From Latrodectus hesperus (Eukaryota > Arthropoda > Arachnida > Araneae > Theridiidae), in NCBI GenBank assembly GCA_037975125.1, contig CM075853.1:76423609-76487608 (forward strand): a stretch of 64,000 bases of DNA, in the 5' to 3' direction. The number at the start of each line of letters is the position of its first letter. Positions within the stretch are counted from its first letter, which is position 1. Shown piece after piece: positions 31,297-45,866 of this stretch. The notes under the pieces were generated by a model. That model did not search any database. It was not told the DNA's origin and saw only the letters and a program-made list of their open reading frames with translations. The translations under genes and the position numbers were made by a program.

Positions 31297-31308
31297 GATA
31301 AAATCCTT

Positions 31309-33399
31309 AATAAGGCAAAGTGCATTGGGTATAGTAGGTAAAATTTTGTCACAATTTTCAACCTTAGGGTAATGCAATGATGGGTATAAAAATGAAAAAA
31401 GACGCTACTCTATTTCTGATTATTGGAACATCATTGATGATTATTTGAAAATATTATGCAACTTTCATTGTATTATTTTCATATTTATGAGCATATCTCT
31501 ACAAACAGGCTGTTGAAGTATGAAGAATCAGACATAATCTCTTCCCACACTATGCCTGTGATTTTACTTATGAATTCTTTAGATGATTTCTCAGATGAGT
31601 ACTGATAAAAAATATTGGGTGTTTGTTTCCTGATATAGATCAATGGGTAAATCGACTGCAAAATATTATCACCATTCTTTTGAGAAAAATACCTACCTAA
31701 AAATACCTGAGGTTGATATTATTTTAACACTGCAACGGGTTTTCTTGTAAACAGCTTAGTCTACTAAATGTTTCAGAAGATTTTGGAAATCTTATTCCAT
31801 TAATCTCATGGATCTGATGTGATAATTGTCCCAAAGCTTTTAGGTCTTTTTTTTCTTTTTGATTGAAAATATCAAGCAAGAATTTTATTTTAGCTACCAA
31901 GACTCTTAGACATTTTCGATACTAAATGATAATAACATATAAACCTTCTCTACTTGGTTCCAAAATTAGTTTGATTTTGGTTCAAATAAAATATAAACAA
32001 TAAGTCTCAAATCCTTTGGGTTTCCTTACAGCATAAAAATATATACAGATGATTTTGCTATCCGAAGCTCAAAATGAATTTCCAAGTTTGTTTTTATGTT
32101 GCACATGAATATGGCGCACTATCCATAAAATTTTATCTAGGAAGGCTGTTCTCAGTGAATATCAAAACATCATTGCTACAGAATTTAACTCTGTGTGCCA
32201 TATTATTCGTTATGCACCATCACAAATATATTTTTCCCAAAATAATTTTTTTGAAACTCTTCCAAATAGTAATTTAAATTTACGAAATGTAAGAACGATA
32301 TCGAATGAATTTAAAATTATTCTCATACTACTAATGAAATGAAAAAAATTATATTTTATACAAGATTTTTAATTTTTTATATTATATAAGAGTTTATTTA
32401 AACTACTTCAGATTTTTTATTAATAGACATTAATGAAAATAAAAATGTTTGAAAATTTTTGAGCAGAATACACTCAAATTTGCCCTTAATCATATAAAAT
32501 TTACCGAATTGTAAACATTTTTGGTACTAAGGAATAAAGAACATTCACGAACAAAACTAATATATCATTTTCCTGTTGTATTGACTCTGTTTCAAGTGAT
32601 AGAGAACACGTAATTCTATAGAGCTGTCACTGTATTTCCATTTCCGACATTGAGGATGCAGGCAAAATCGCAATTATTCAATGTCAGATGCTCGTAAAAC
32701 TTAATGAGAGTAAATTGCAAAATCAAACTCTTGACACTCATTTTCTCTGAAGGTTAAGCACGCAGAGTAATTAGGCACCAGCCTTCAACTGTTTGCTTGG
32801 ATGCCATGCATGAAAGGCTTCGTGTAATTATTATCTAAGTGACTAATTCGGTATAGTAAAAATTGCGTCTTAATATATGATGAGCAATTAAATCATTGAG
32901 ATCATGCGCCTTTATTTCTCGCTACAAAATATGCTCTCTTTCCTTACTATAGAAGGATACTATTATTAATAGTAATAGTTATGATAGAACTAATTTTAAA
33001 ATTGAATATTAATATTTCTTGAAGTGATATTAATATTTCTTAAAGTGATTATCAGTTTTGTACATTCATTTGTGGTATTTAATGATGTCAAATTTATTAT
33101 TTTTTAATAGGATTTCTTCATATGTTATTGTTAGTTTTCACGGTATGGAGCATAAAAATAGTTTAATTAGCACATAAAACTGATTTTATCTGTTACACGA
33201 GAATTTTTTTAGGATTACCAAGCTCTAATTTTTATATAAAAACATTCTTTAGATATTTATATTCCAATAATAATCAAAACAATTTTTAGAAATTATATAA
33301 TTGATTAAATGAAAGAAATTGAAAACTTTATGTCTTAGCTTTATCTAAAAATTATATTGTATATTAATTTTATCTATATATAAATACACTTATATATAT
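31309..33399. other. AT-rich intronic stretch
   Basis: No gene, RNA gene or transposon ends recognised. A slightly less AT-rich patch at 32590-32880 has no clear frame. Confidence 0.4.
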
Positions 33400-33559
33400 A
33401 TATATATAAGGAAGCATGATGTAAATCACTCCAATGCAGCACGTGCAAAAATCACTGGTGACTGTAGTGGCACTTGCAAGAGCTATATAAAAGGAGTGGA
33501 GATAGCAGATTTGAAATATGTCGATTGTTTTTTAAGTACTTTTTTTCTGTAAGTTTCTT

Positions 33560-34330
33560 AATTTTGTCGCGTTGAAGAGATTGAGCGATTTACGAGCAAG
33601 TTTCTGAGTTCGACCGAGCAAGAACGGTAGCCTATTGGGGCTGCGAAAAATCCTTCAAAGAAATCAGTGATCGTATTGGACGACGCTAAGGAACTGTGAT
33701 GCGGATCTGTAATTAGTGGATGCAGGAGGGAATGGCAGACTGAGGGTTCCATTGCACCTACCTCGTTACACTATTTCAAGTGATGACAAATATATTGTGT
33801 GCATAGCAGTGATGCATCTCTTGACCATATTATGTCATAGCATAACATATTCTGTCTTTTACACATCACCCAGTGTCCACGTACTACTCGACGTCATTTG
33901 CTGCTAAGTGGAATGTCCGCAAAGTGTCCATTGCTTAATTTACCCTGGATTCGAAACAAGTGTTTGCTTTGTGAATAGTGTGATGAACGACAGACATATA
34001 CAACGGAAAGAAACGGCATTGTTTTTACTGACGAATCCTACCTCTGCCTAAATAATAACACCACACTGATTAAATTCTAGTCCCCGTAGTAGGAGATTTC
34101 TGAACTATTCGTAATGCATCGCTACTCTATTTCTGCCCCTAATTTCATAGTTTAGAGTGGTATTAGATTTCACACATGCATTTCTTAGGCACGCATCGCC
34201 AGTACACTGAGCTGATAGCGCTAAACCCTAAGGTATTGAACCCCCATATTTTTATCGCTAGCTGTTAGCCATATTGCAATAAGATAATGCATGAATATGG
34301 ACACAAGTTTCAAGAGTTCTTTTTTATCCA
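33560..34330 (+). pseudogene. decayed Tc1-like transposase
   Basis: Fragments in several plus-strand frames follow the order of a Tc1-type transposase. An N-terminal piece with EKSFKEISDRIGR (about 33650) precedes the hallmark VFTDESYLCL at about 34019-34050, where the first catalytic Asp sits. A degraded stretch with DNA followed by HPH-like remnants lies at about 34280-34310, matching the QDNARPH region. Many stops and frame changes show it is long dead. I could not define the inverted repeats, so element limits are approximate. Confidence 0.55.
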
Positions 34331-36680
34331 TTATATTGAATTGTCTTCTTGGCCTGTATATTTTCGCTATCTATTACCAATTGATAACTTATATATTTAG
34401 TTTGTGCTTGCACACCACCCGCTGCTACACCAAAGCATCTTCGACAGTACCTGAAAGATATGGGGATTTCTATACTTCAATGAAATACATCCAAGTCCGT
34501 TTAGATTCTATGCTGTGACTTGTGGCAGCTGTTGCAGCCAACAGTGATGGCTATGTTAACTATTGGTTTTGTAGTTCTGGAACATTAATAACAACTAATG
34601 ATTTAACATTATCCACATTTTACAAGAAGCTGTAATTTCAATCATTTGATTTTTGTGTAACGATAACGAGTTATCTGCCAAATGTATTTCGCTGCGATAT
34701 CTGTGGTTTTTCTTGGTATTGCATTTTAAGTGCACCAGAAGTGTAAATATAAAATTACACATTATATATAACTCATAAATGGATTGAAATGGCTTTGTTA
34801 AATTAAAAATAGTTCAATAATTTCATTAGTATATTTATACATTCCTTAACTTTTATATAAACTAAAGAATAAAAAATAAATTCTAAACGAAAATATAAAT
34901 TAATAAATAAATTAAATGTTTTTATAAACGGGAAAAAAATCAGCTAAGTTAAGTAATAGACATTTACATTTTATTCTCATCTTGTTTCTAAAGTTTTCTT
35001 ATTTTGTGTTGGATTTTCTATATTCAACATTGGTAAACCAAGACTGCTTTTCATACCGTCTTATGAAATGCCTAGCAATTGGATATCTTTAGCATCCTTA
35101 GGTATAGCTTCACAGCAAAATTTTTCATAGATAGAGTGCCACACTCATAAATCATAAGGGATAAAATTCTTGAAATTCCCATAAATCCCTTCCGACAATT
35201 ATATATGCACATTACGAAAATGCAATACCTATTACATCATTCAACAATGGTTAAGATTGAAGCTGACATCTTTTCACTCGAAAACCATCCAACCACTTCG
35301 TTATAAGCCCATTTGTAATGACGAAGGTATATATATGTAAACTTTCATAGTAATGCAAGCACTGCTTTTTAAAGTAAATCAAGAAATTTCTATGTACAAC
35401 TCTTTGATACAAAGATAAGTAATATCTGTGTCTTGTCATCAATTGCCTCTGACACAGATGTTCGTTCCCTTTTCTTTATATATTAGTTTTCAATTAATCT
35501 CTATTTTGTTGAATATGAAATAAAATGTTTTGAATATACTCCTTTTCATGCGAAAGACTGTGAGAATTTTAGAAACACTAAAAAAGTAAAAACTTTAAAT
35601 GCGCATGAAGTTTTAAAAACACTAAGTATTACTTAGTGTATTACTTGTGTATTGATACATGCATACTTTTTGTTATTTAAAAACATTTATTACTAAAAAT
35701 AAATATTTTTAAATAATGATTTTTCATATTTTGTTAGCTTTAAGTTTTAAAAATTTTAAATAAGTTATTTAACTCATCATCTGATAATGGATTAAAATAA
35801 TGATGTACAAATTCCATTAAAATAGTATGCTCTTTGCAAGTGTCACGCTACCCAAGACAAGTTTTAGGAGTTCAGTTTGAACTTAATAATGATGAAAGAA
35901 CATTGCGATTTGTGAAAATAAACTTTTGTATATAATTTTTTAGTTAAGTTAAAGAGAAAATACTTTTATAAATAAAGTGATTGAAAAGTATGCAAAATAT
36001 TTTGAGTATAAATGCACAAAATAATTTTAGTATATAGATTGAAAATAATTATACTTTGTATACACAAAATGGTTTATTAATGCATACGCAAAATAACTTA
36101 ATTATAAATGTGTGGGAAAGATAATTTGAATGTGTATTATTATCATCATTCAGTTTGTAATGGAAAAACTTAATATCTGTTAAAATGATATAAAATTTAC
36201 AGACAAAATATGAAATATTTCAGATATATAATATATTGGCTTATACCATGGTCTAGTAGAGGGACTATAGTTTTTGGAATTCAAGATCATGGATTAATTT
36301 CAGTCTGTGTTGAACAATCGGGATAAAGATATTGAGAATTTTCGTTTTCTCTTTGTGCGTCTATCTGGGTGGGTGCTTGAGAATTTCTCGAATTTTCTTC
36401 CGTGTGATACATTATGATAAATAAAATAAGACAAATCCTTTTGGAAAGTTATATGCGTTGCGTTGGATATTCATATGTCTTACAAAGCAATTGACTCTTA
36501 AACTTCTTTTGAAATATCGCTTTGACATGTGAATATGGAATATTATTTACGAAAAGCACACAAAGGGGATATTCAAATACCTTATGACTGATAATAGCTA
36601 TTTTAGCTTATCGGCAATTCGCGACACTGTCAAAATATACATTATCTTATATACATATTATTAAATATACATAATATTAT
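34331..36680. other. AT-rich intronic stretch
   Basis: No gene recognised. Loose repetition of TATGCAAAATATTTT-, GCACAAAATAA- and CGCAAAATAAC-type words occurs at about 35980-36120, like a decayed minisatellite. Confidence 0.4.
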
Positions 36681-36689
36681 ATTATAGTA

Positions 36690-36770
36690 GGGATTCCCAA
36701 TTTCATGGGTACGACAGCGCTTGTCGAAGCTCAACGTCTGAAGTTCGATCCTATCTCACAATTGAAAACT
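36690..36770 (+). mobile_element. possible decayed tRNA-derived SINE head
   Basis: TCATGGGTACGACAGCGCTT is followed by a B-box-like GAAGTTCGATCCT at A-box to B-box spacing. It resembles the head of SINE family b, but no body or duplication is evident. Confidence 0.35.
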
Positions 36771-37601
36771 GGGAAATTAATGGAAATATTAATAGATTAT
36801 TAATAATAATTAATAAAAATATGAAATGTTTCTGCTTCATGTTTACACACCTAATTCGGTGAAGAAGTTTGTGGTAACCTGCTTAGGAAACATGTGAATG
36901 TCACACTATCTATAGCAAGTTCTCCCTAAAGGCAAAATGCAAAGGATACTCGACTCTCATGCAACAGTTTCTGTTGTTTGGCTTGCCGTAATGCGTTTTC
37001 TATTCAAGTAAAAAAGTGAAATAATATATGATTTGAACGGAAAAAATCGTTGTGTAGCGTGTAGCATGTAGCTGGTTTAATAGGAACAAAGAAATAAGTT
37101 CCTTAAATAGCTCAAAATATTTTATTACAATTTAAGGTACAATTTGAGCACAACACAGATACACACAGATACTACAAATGATACTAAATAACAACTAAAA
37201 CATTTAAATTTGAAGAAAAGAAAATAAACATGAGAGTCATATGGACATGTCTCATACCGTCGGTTGTTGGAGAGGGACTGGCCTTCTCGTTGACGATGCC
37301 ATGGGTTACGCTGCAGATAGAGGGCGCTACAGTTGTATTTACTCTAACTGTTATTTCCATTGAATAAGATAAGAGAAAATAAAATAAAACCCTTCACAAC
37401 AATAAAAAAATCAATTTTGCTTTAAATTGCATTAAAATTCTTTGTTTGGATTTGCAAATCCAATGTAAAAATAACTCTCATTCCTAAAAAATCATTCAAA
37501 ACATTCAATTAATATTCGTAAATGATTAATAAAGAAAATGCATAAAATATAGAATGGAATATATAAGGTGGAAAAAATTGCCAAAATTTATTTAAGTTGA
37601 G

Positions 37602-37606
<5 letters not shown>
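36771..37606. other. AT-rich intronic stretch
   Basis: No feature recognised. A less AT-rich patch at 37235-37340 has no clear frame. Confidence 0.35.
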
Positions 37607-37682
<76 letters not shown>

Positions 37683-37684
37683 AT
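37607..37684. repeat. compound AT/GT microsatellite
   Basis: About 44 bases of TA repeats, then about 19 bases of TG repeats, then TA again. Confidence 0.95.
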
Positions 37685-38875
37685 TTTATATATATTTAAT
37701 TAAAATATCATTAGATATATCCTATTTTGTTCATTTGTCTGTGGCTTATGAAAATAATAAATATTTAGGAGAAATATGAAATGTTAATCATTTCATACCA
37801 TGATGAAGGATTTTTGCTCTGCGTATGCTTTTAAATTTAAGTAATCTCACATATTATGCTAGTAAAGTATTCAAAGCCGATTTTCATGGATTTCTGGCAT
37901 TATGTACAGTATACATCAAATCAATACATTTGCTTCATGTTGAAATGTTTATGCATCGAGTAATTATAGTCATAAAAATAAGTTTATGATGTTTTTTACG
38001 TATTTTCATTTATATTATATTAAATTTATACACCTCTGTTTTAAAAAATATACTTTTAAATCGGAGAAAAGTGTCAATTGAATGTTTCCAATTGAAAATT
38101 TCTTCCCAGAAAATATCTAAGTAGATTAAAAATATCTTTTATTTATTTAATTTTGCTTTTGGAGTGCGACATAAATACTGATAAATATATGAGGCAACCG
38201 ATTTAAAATTCAGTTGATAAAGAGGCTAAATAAATGCAATACGTTTCATTCTGTGTGATACGCCTCATAATATCTCTATTGGATAATTATTATCATTTTC
38301 CGCAGACAGAATCGTTGTCATTTTAATTTAAAATTTTTTTTAAAAAAGGTTATGTAGATATTTGCGAATAATATAATTATAATTTAGTTAAATTTTATGT
38401 ATAATGATGTTTTTCGAAGAGTTTTTATAAAATCTTCGAATAAAAAATAAGTCTTATTTGTTTTACTTATTTTTTTTGAATAATTTGTTTTGTATTATTT
38501 TATATATACATTATAATATAAAATAAATAACTTATATATTTTTATGTACATAACTATCATATTTACATACAACATATGTAATATTAATAATAATAATTAT
38601 ATATATATAATTTTAGGTGTAAATACTAAAAATAAAAAAATTCTAGGTAACTTAAAAAAATAAATATCTTTTTCAAAAATCTTAATAATATAAATAATTA
38701 CTATTGAAATTTATCATAAATTTTTAACAATAAGAAAATACATGCCGCACGTGTACTGTAAAAAGTGCTCAAGTAAAAAGTAAAAAAATTACACCAATTA
38801 AAGTTGTATTACAACATAGAAGAATTACGATAAAAAGGCAAAGTATAGAATAATAAAAAATCTTATTAGTTCTCC

Positions 38876-40199
<1,324 letters not shown>

Positions 40200-40372
40200 A
40201 TTGGTTGTCTCTCTGCTATCATTTTCTGAACTGTAGATCTAATTCGAAAAGTGTCTATTGCTTACAATGTATTCGAAATCATTACTAACAATCGTACCGG
40301 AGATGTGAATCGATAGTATGAACTGTTGAACTGAAGGCTAGAACATTATTCATTCAGATATCATCTTAATTT
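40200..40372 (-). mobile_element. SINE family b, decayed copy
   Basis: On the minus strand GCCTTCAGTTCAACAGTTCA and the B-box remnant TATCGATTCACATC line up with the tRNA-like head of 15967-16138. Similarity continues along the body, including TAATGATTTCGAATACATTG. Many substitutions make it an old copy. Confidence 0.65.
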
Positions 40373-42326
40373 AGTTTGGATGAGGAGGGAAATAGAATAT
40401 TGACTATTAAATGGATTTCACGTCAATTTCAATTTAAAAAGTTTAATATTTATAAATATGAATAAGAACCTTTTATATAAGATTGAAGACATAAGAGAAC
40501 CTTTTATAAATGTACATAAGAACCATTTCAATACATGAAAGCTTCCTTTTAAAGATTAATATGGAGCTAAAAGTAATTAAATTTTACTTTTCTGTTTAGA
40601 TTTTTAAAAGGTAACTTTTATTAAACATTTAAATTTTATGTGTTTAAAATAATCGAAAATTCATTAACCTACTTAAAATTCAGAAAATATCTAATCTAAT
40701 TTTTTTACTGTTGAAATCTTTACATCGAAAAATGACAATCATCAAACATTTCTACTTTCAAAACAAAGAAAGAGATTTTATTTTAAAATGTTTAAGTTAT
40801 AAATGATAGATTAGTTATATATAAGAGGAAAAACTTTATCAACTCTCTCTCAATTCATGCCTAACAAAATTCCTCCTTTTTACTATGAATACTATTTGCG
40901 ATTCATCTAATGAATACTTGATTGTTGTCCCTGGGCCCCTCAATTGGATCATCTAATCAACAACAAATCAATCATGTGGAACAATTGTTTTTTTGTTTGT
41001 CGCTGTACATGTATTTTTTGCAAGTGAGAGCTAATTTGACCTAGATTTATAAAAATTTAAGTGACCTCTGAATTACTATTGAAATATACGCCTAAGGAAG
41101 CAATGAGAATACGAATTTTTGAATTGTAGGTCAGAGCATTAATGTTTCCCCTACCGACTCATTTCATTCCTATAAAAGTATATAATTTTTATTCTACAAT
41201 GCTAAATAAGTGTATTATTATTTGAAGAACAGAACAATCACAAATTTCTAATTCCTTAATGAACAGAACGCAATTTCTAATCCGTATGAGGAAACGACTG
41301 ATTGAGTAGTGGAATAGAAAAATAATGCACATAGAAAAACATAGAACTGAACACATAGAAAAATAATACTCTTCAAAAGAGTGTTCTAATATTAAATATA
41401 AAAATAATTAACTGGAAATATACTTTTATAATTTGGTGGTGATTAATGTGTAATATTTTTTATGTCTTTAATTGTTTAAATCGGAGATTATTTTATTCTC
41501 CATTCTTACAAAAATACTTAATTATTAGAAAATATGGAATTCCGTTCTAAAACTGATTATTTCTAGCATGGAAAAGGCAACTTGGAATTAATCACTGTAC
41601 ATGTTTAATAAGCACTTTCTGTAAATCAATGCTATGGCTGAGTTTTTTGGAGTGGAATATCATGGATCTTATCGCTATTTTTATAGAACAACGGGTATTG
41701 CGTTCTTATTTCCTATATATATACCGTTCTATATAGGAGCGTGGAAGTTTGCAGGGTTTCCTTCTTTACGACACATGAATATTATCCACTTACTACGAAA
41801 AGCTTTCCGGGAAAACAGTAATACGTATAACACTTTAAAAGCTTTTTCCGTTCTAATTTCCCAAGAAGCGGTTTTATTTTTGTTCAGATTAACAAGATTA
41901 TACAACTATATTCTGCTTATAAAAATTGGTTCAAGGGTATAAACAACAGAAATTCTGGCTTTTACAAAATCATTTATTTTATAATTACAAAATATATTAC
42001 GTCATATTAAAATTATATTCTTTTGTAAGATTGGAACAAATTTAACACTTTTTGCACTCATAAACGCATAGTGATGTGTAAAAAAGGAAAGGTATTCTGT
42101 TTTAATTCATCAATTGAGATTGATGAAACTAATGAAATAGATTCCTCATTGCTTTACATCCTCAAGTAGATTTATCAGAATTTAGAAATAAAGAATTTAC
42201 TTATTGCATAATAGATCATTTTTTTTAAATATTTGAAAGCATGTATCGAAAAATTGTTAGCTTGAAGTTCAATTGTCAAAATTAAATTTGTATCAAAATT
42301 ATGTTCGAAGTTAAGGGCACCAAATA
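40373..42326. other. AT-rich intronic stretch with one unexplained frame
   Basis: The only item is a 102-codon plus-strand frame at 41634-41942 (MAEFFGVEYHGSYRYFYRTT...). I do not recognise it, and about this many such frames are expected by chance in sequence of this length and composition. Confidence 0.4.
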
Positions 42327-43876
42327 CATTGGTGTGCAAAAATTAAAGACGAAACGATTTTCTAGTGCAGCGTCGTTCAGCAGTGTTCTAAATCAATAAA
42401 AATCGTACCAGAACATCCTCCAGATGTAAGAAAAAAGAAAAAGTGAAAAAAAAATTGTCCAAAAAAATTCCAAATGATTGAAAAGGAACTTTATTGAAAA
42501 ATGAGCATGGAGCAGAATGACAGAGACAGCCGAAACATCCATGTGACAGCTCTCTAGCAAGAAACATGCAGCTTTTAGTAGGGAATATCATCTCTCCTGA
42601 CTGCTGTGCAGGATTAACATCGTCTGTCCATACTGAGTATGAGGTTGTCAATAAGTTGTTGAGGTACTGCTGCCCATTCTTCTTGTAGCGCCAATCGCAG
42701 CTTCGGAATCGTTACTGGCGGTTGGTGACGTGCCGCTAAGCTCTCCCTAGAAAGTCCCACACGTGTTCGATTGGATTTAGATCCAGGGATCTTGCCGGCT
42801 AATCCATGCGTTCAATATCCTCACTTTCCAACAGCTTTTCGACAGCCTCTGTTCGAAGAACTGGAGCATTGTTGTCCATGAAGAGGAACTGGGGACCCAT
42901 AGCACCTATAAAAAGACGCATATAAGAAAGGAGAATATCATTACAATAACGAGACCCGGCGACTGAACCTTCTTGGACGACATGAAGGTTAGTACGGATA
43001 CCAAGCATGATGCCTCCCCAAACGAGAACACCGCGACCTCGAAACCGGTCCCTTTCGATGATGTTGAAGGGGTTATTGCGTGTTCCCCGCTCCCTCCAGA
43101 TGTGTATGTTTCCAGAATCGGTAGTCAGACTAAATCTGCTCTCGTCCGTAAAGAGTACTCGACCCCATTGCTGATCCTCCAGTTTTGGTGTTCCCAGCAC
43201 CACACAAAGCGCCTTCTCCGGTGGGCAATGGTTAATGGTACACAACGTACAGGTCGTCGTGCGAATAGGCCACCATTGTGCAGCCTCTTGGCGACTGTAA
43301 ACTGTGATATCGGTCGTCCAGTCGTCTGTTGGAGGTGTTTCGCGATTTCTCCAGTCATCTGCCGCCTTTTCCTTCTTGTCTGTAGGACCATATACCGGTC
43401 GTCGATTGCCGTGGTTGCTCGTGGACGACCACTGCTGAACCTTCGGACAGCTGTTCTTGTAATTTGAAATGCTCTCCAGATTCGTGAAACGATGCTGTGA
43501 GCGATTCTAAACTCTGCAGCCATACTTGTCACACTTCGACCTTCCTCAATCTTCCCAATGATTCGACCTCGCGTAAGGTCATCTAGATGTCGTCTATGAG
43601 GTTGCCTGTTCATTATTTCACACTGATTAAGCAGCTCTACGTCGTTTAAACTGATATACGCCGTGCAATAGTTTTCACAGAAACGCTGAGCGTACACCAC
43701 CAGCCTGCTTATACCCCTCCGACATTACCCCTTTACGTCATGTTGCGTAATTTGCGTTTGCCCTTGCGTACCTGGCCGTAATAGATCTTCTGATTGGTCT
43801 TTCGGTCTCATCTACCATTTTGTTCTGCTGTTATGCTAATTTTTTTTATTTCGTTCTTAATTTTTGCACACCATTG
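42327..43876 (-). mobile_element. Tc1-like (DD34E) DNA transposon, inactive
   Basis: The 1550-base element has inverted ends of about 28 bases: CATTGGTGTGCAAAAATTAA at the left and, reverse-complemented, CAATGGTGTGCAAAAATTAA at the right. TA flanks both (42325-42326, 43877-43878). The minus strand holds one broken transposase. Size and ends are typical of a full-length Tc1-like element. Confidence 0.93.
42614..43613 (-). pseudogene. Tc1-like DD34E transposase with frameshift, stop and lost catalytic Asp
   Basis: Start ATG at 43613 (MNRQPHRRHLDDLTRG). The paired helix-turn-helix DNA-binding part covers the first 110 or so residues. The frame breaks at about 43190 and continues in the frame of 43245-42799 with LFTDESRFSL (first catalytic Asp kept) and LVWGGIM. 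The second catalytic motif reads MDNNAP. Counting 34 residues back from the Glu of NPIEH places Asn where relatives have Asp. A TAG at 42799 stands where the family usually has Trp before PARS, and similarity continues beyond it (DLNPIEHVW) to a natural end at about 42614. At least three lesions make it inactive. The original enzyme moved the element into TA sites. Confidence 0.9.
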
Positions 43877-43878
43877 TA

Positions 43879-45202
43879 TTTGCTAATAGTAATGCCACGA
43901 TTATTTTTATTTAGTTTACAAAACCCAATCTTCAGGTTTGGAATCTTATTCTGGTGATAAAAAGGCGTCACTACTCGATGTCTGACGCAGCCAAAAACTA
44001 CCACGCTGCGAGATGCACGTTGAAGTTTGATCTGTCTAATGTACTTTGCATGACAGGTACATTAGACACTTTGATGCGTACTGTGGCCTAGCGCATAAAA
44101 GTGTAGACCGCTCAAGTGTAAACTTGTCATTTCGTCATAATTCAAAATTTCGTGACGGTTGATATTTATCGGTTTCAATCAGCAAAAATAGGCAGCCAGA
44201 GATGCATTGAAGCAAACTAACTGAACATCTTTATCTGGAAACAGCTTGTATGAAAATAAGATGTTAAAATATAATTCGAATTAACAAGTGATTATGATTT
44301 AAAAAAAACATGGTTGTGTTTTAGTGGAGGAAAAAGTAGCCAAAAAGAAAATAAAATCTTTAATAATTGATTTTTCCATATTTCCAAAGATGTAAGAGAT
44401 ATTGTGTATGCTATATATTCTGACTTGCAATTTACTTTTTTCAAAATATCTATTGACTGTTACATGATAGGTAAGTATTAAGTTTAGGTATTTTAAATAT
44501 ATATCAGTATCTCAAATGCAGAATTAAACGATCGAACAATTGTTCCAGTAATTTAAAAAGTTTATTTTTTATGATAAAGTGTATTCAGATTTATTATTGA
44601 CATTTCTCATTTCATATGTAATTGAGGAATAATATCGAAAAATATATAAGAAATAATGCTGTTTTTTAAAAAAAAAATTGCTGAAAAAATTAGTCCTCCT
44701 CGTTGTTAAGAATCGTGAAATTATTTCAAAATGAACACTGTTAAATAACAGCATCAACTGTTAATTTGGCTCGATAATAATTCATAGAGAAAAATCCGTC
44801 CCATAGTATTTAAAATTTAAAATCATATTTTCCTTTTCTGATGCTACAATGTTGTTTTAAAATTCGAAATACATTCTGATAGCTATCTTCTTTTATTTAA
44901 AATTTTCCAGTAATAAAAATAATTCATTTTTAGTGTTTATAAGAGAAATTTAAAAATCATTCCCAAATTTTGGAACATACCTGAATTACTTTCACAATGC
45001 ACTTCTTAGAGGGGATGAGAAACACAGAAATAGAATTAACTACTTCCAAGAGCCTGCAAGAAAATTCTTTTTAAAATTTGTCGAAATAATTTAATACAAT
45101 AATATACTAAAACAAAATATTTAATTTAAATAAACTAACATTTTTCATAAGCAGTCAACAAATGTACGTTTCTAATTTGTACATGACTTTGTAATTTAAT
45201 TT
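43879..45202. other. AT-rich intronic stretch
   Basis: No gene recognised. It contains the inverted repeat at 44033-44068 in a less AT-rich patch (43960-44170) that may be a decayed palindromic element. Confidence 0.4.
44033..44068. repeat. 12-bp perfect inverted repeat (hairpin)
   Basis: TGTCTAATGTAC (44033-44044) and GTACATTAGACA (44057-44068) pair perfectly around a 12-base loop. Looser pairing may extend outward. No coding context. Confidence 0.75.
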
Positions 45203-45392
45203 AGTTTGTGTGTGTGACGGTTTATTTACCATTCTATTGTCATTTTTTGATGTGAAGACTAATTCGATCGGGATCTGTAGTTCAAAAATGGACGCCTAAC
45301 ATTACAGTCATTTTCTGCTGAGAGTTGAGAATTGAACCCACTAACTACTGAATTGAAAACCGTAAACTATTCAGCTGATATCTTAGCATCAG
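45203..45392 (-). mobile_element. SINE family b, decayed copy next to SDR exon 2
   Basis: Minus-strand reading gives CAGCTGAATAGTTTACGG (A-box region), TAGTGGGTTCAATTCTC (B box) and a body ending like the copy at 15967-16138. It lies about 260 bases upstream of SDR exon 2. Confidence 0.7.
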
Positions 45393-45656
45393 CTGTGATA
45401 GACCTAAAAATATGGAGTGCGTTATGCTTCGCCTCCATATCGTTAAATTGCGAAAATATTTATCGAAAAAGTAAGATTTGTATAATTGTAATATCTAAAT
45501 AAATTTTATTTTAATAAAAAAATTACTCCATCAAGAATAAAATCATTCAGAGTGAAAATATTTTGTGTGCATTATATATGTATATGTTCGCATATTCATA
45601 CATACATACGCGAAATTATATATCGATATTGGATGGATACTATGGATGTTTTTTAG

Positions 45657-45866
45657 GTTGCGACACTGGTTTTGGATTGGAGTTGGCGAAACGTTTGATC
45701 AGCAAAGGATTCTTTGTCTATGCATGTTGCCTCTCACTCGATAGCGAAGGTGCTGAAGAATTAAAGCAATTTCCCGATTCTGTGAAAATTCACAAGCTAG
45801 ATGTTACAAAATACACCCAAATACACGATGTTTATCGTGAAGTTGAAGCTGATCTCGGGGACAAAG
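45657..45866 (+). CDS. short-chain dehydrogenase/reductase, exon 2
   Basis: The 210-base exon begins after TTTTTTAG and ends before GTAAAT at 45867; both introns are phase 1. Joined to exon 1 it completes TGCDTGFG, the cofactor-binding glycine motif (TGxxxGxG) of classical SDRs. It continues with LELAKRLISKGFFVYACCL, helix B and beta strand 2, then GAEEL and KLDVTK. The Asp of LDVT is the residue that contacts the adenine ring in this family. The GAEEL and LDVTK motifs are typical of the retinol dehydrogenase/17-beta-HSD type 2 and 6 branch (SDR9C). The NNAG motif and the catalytic Ser-Tyr-Lys would be in later exons, which I did not find in the following 18 kb. The upstream in-frame read-through to 45563 is intron. 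Confidence 0.92.

Noticed and set aside
41634..41942. 102-codon plus-strand frame (MAEFFGVEYHG...)
   Set aside because: Considered as a gene in the SDR intron. No motif is recognised, and in AT-rich sequence of this length a few frames of about 100 codons are expected by chance.
42973..43467. 164-codon plus-strand frame
   Set aside because: It is antisense to the Tc1-like transposase.
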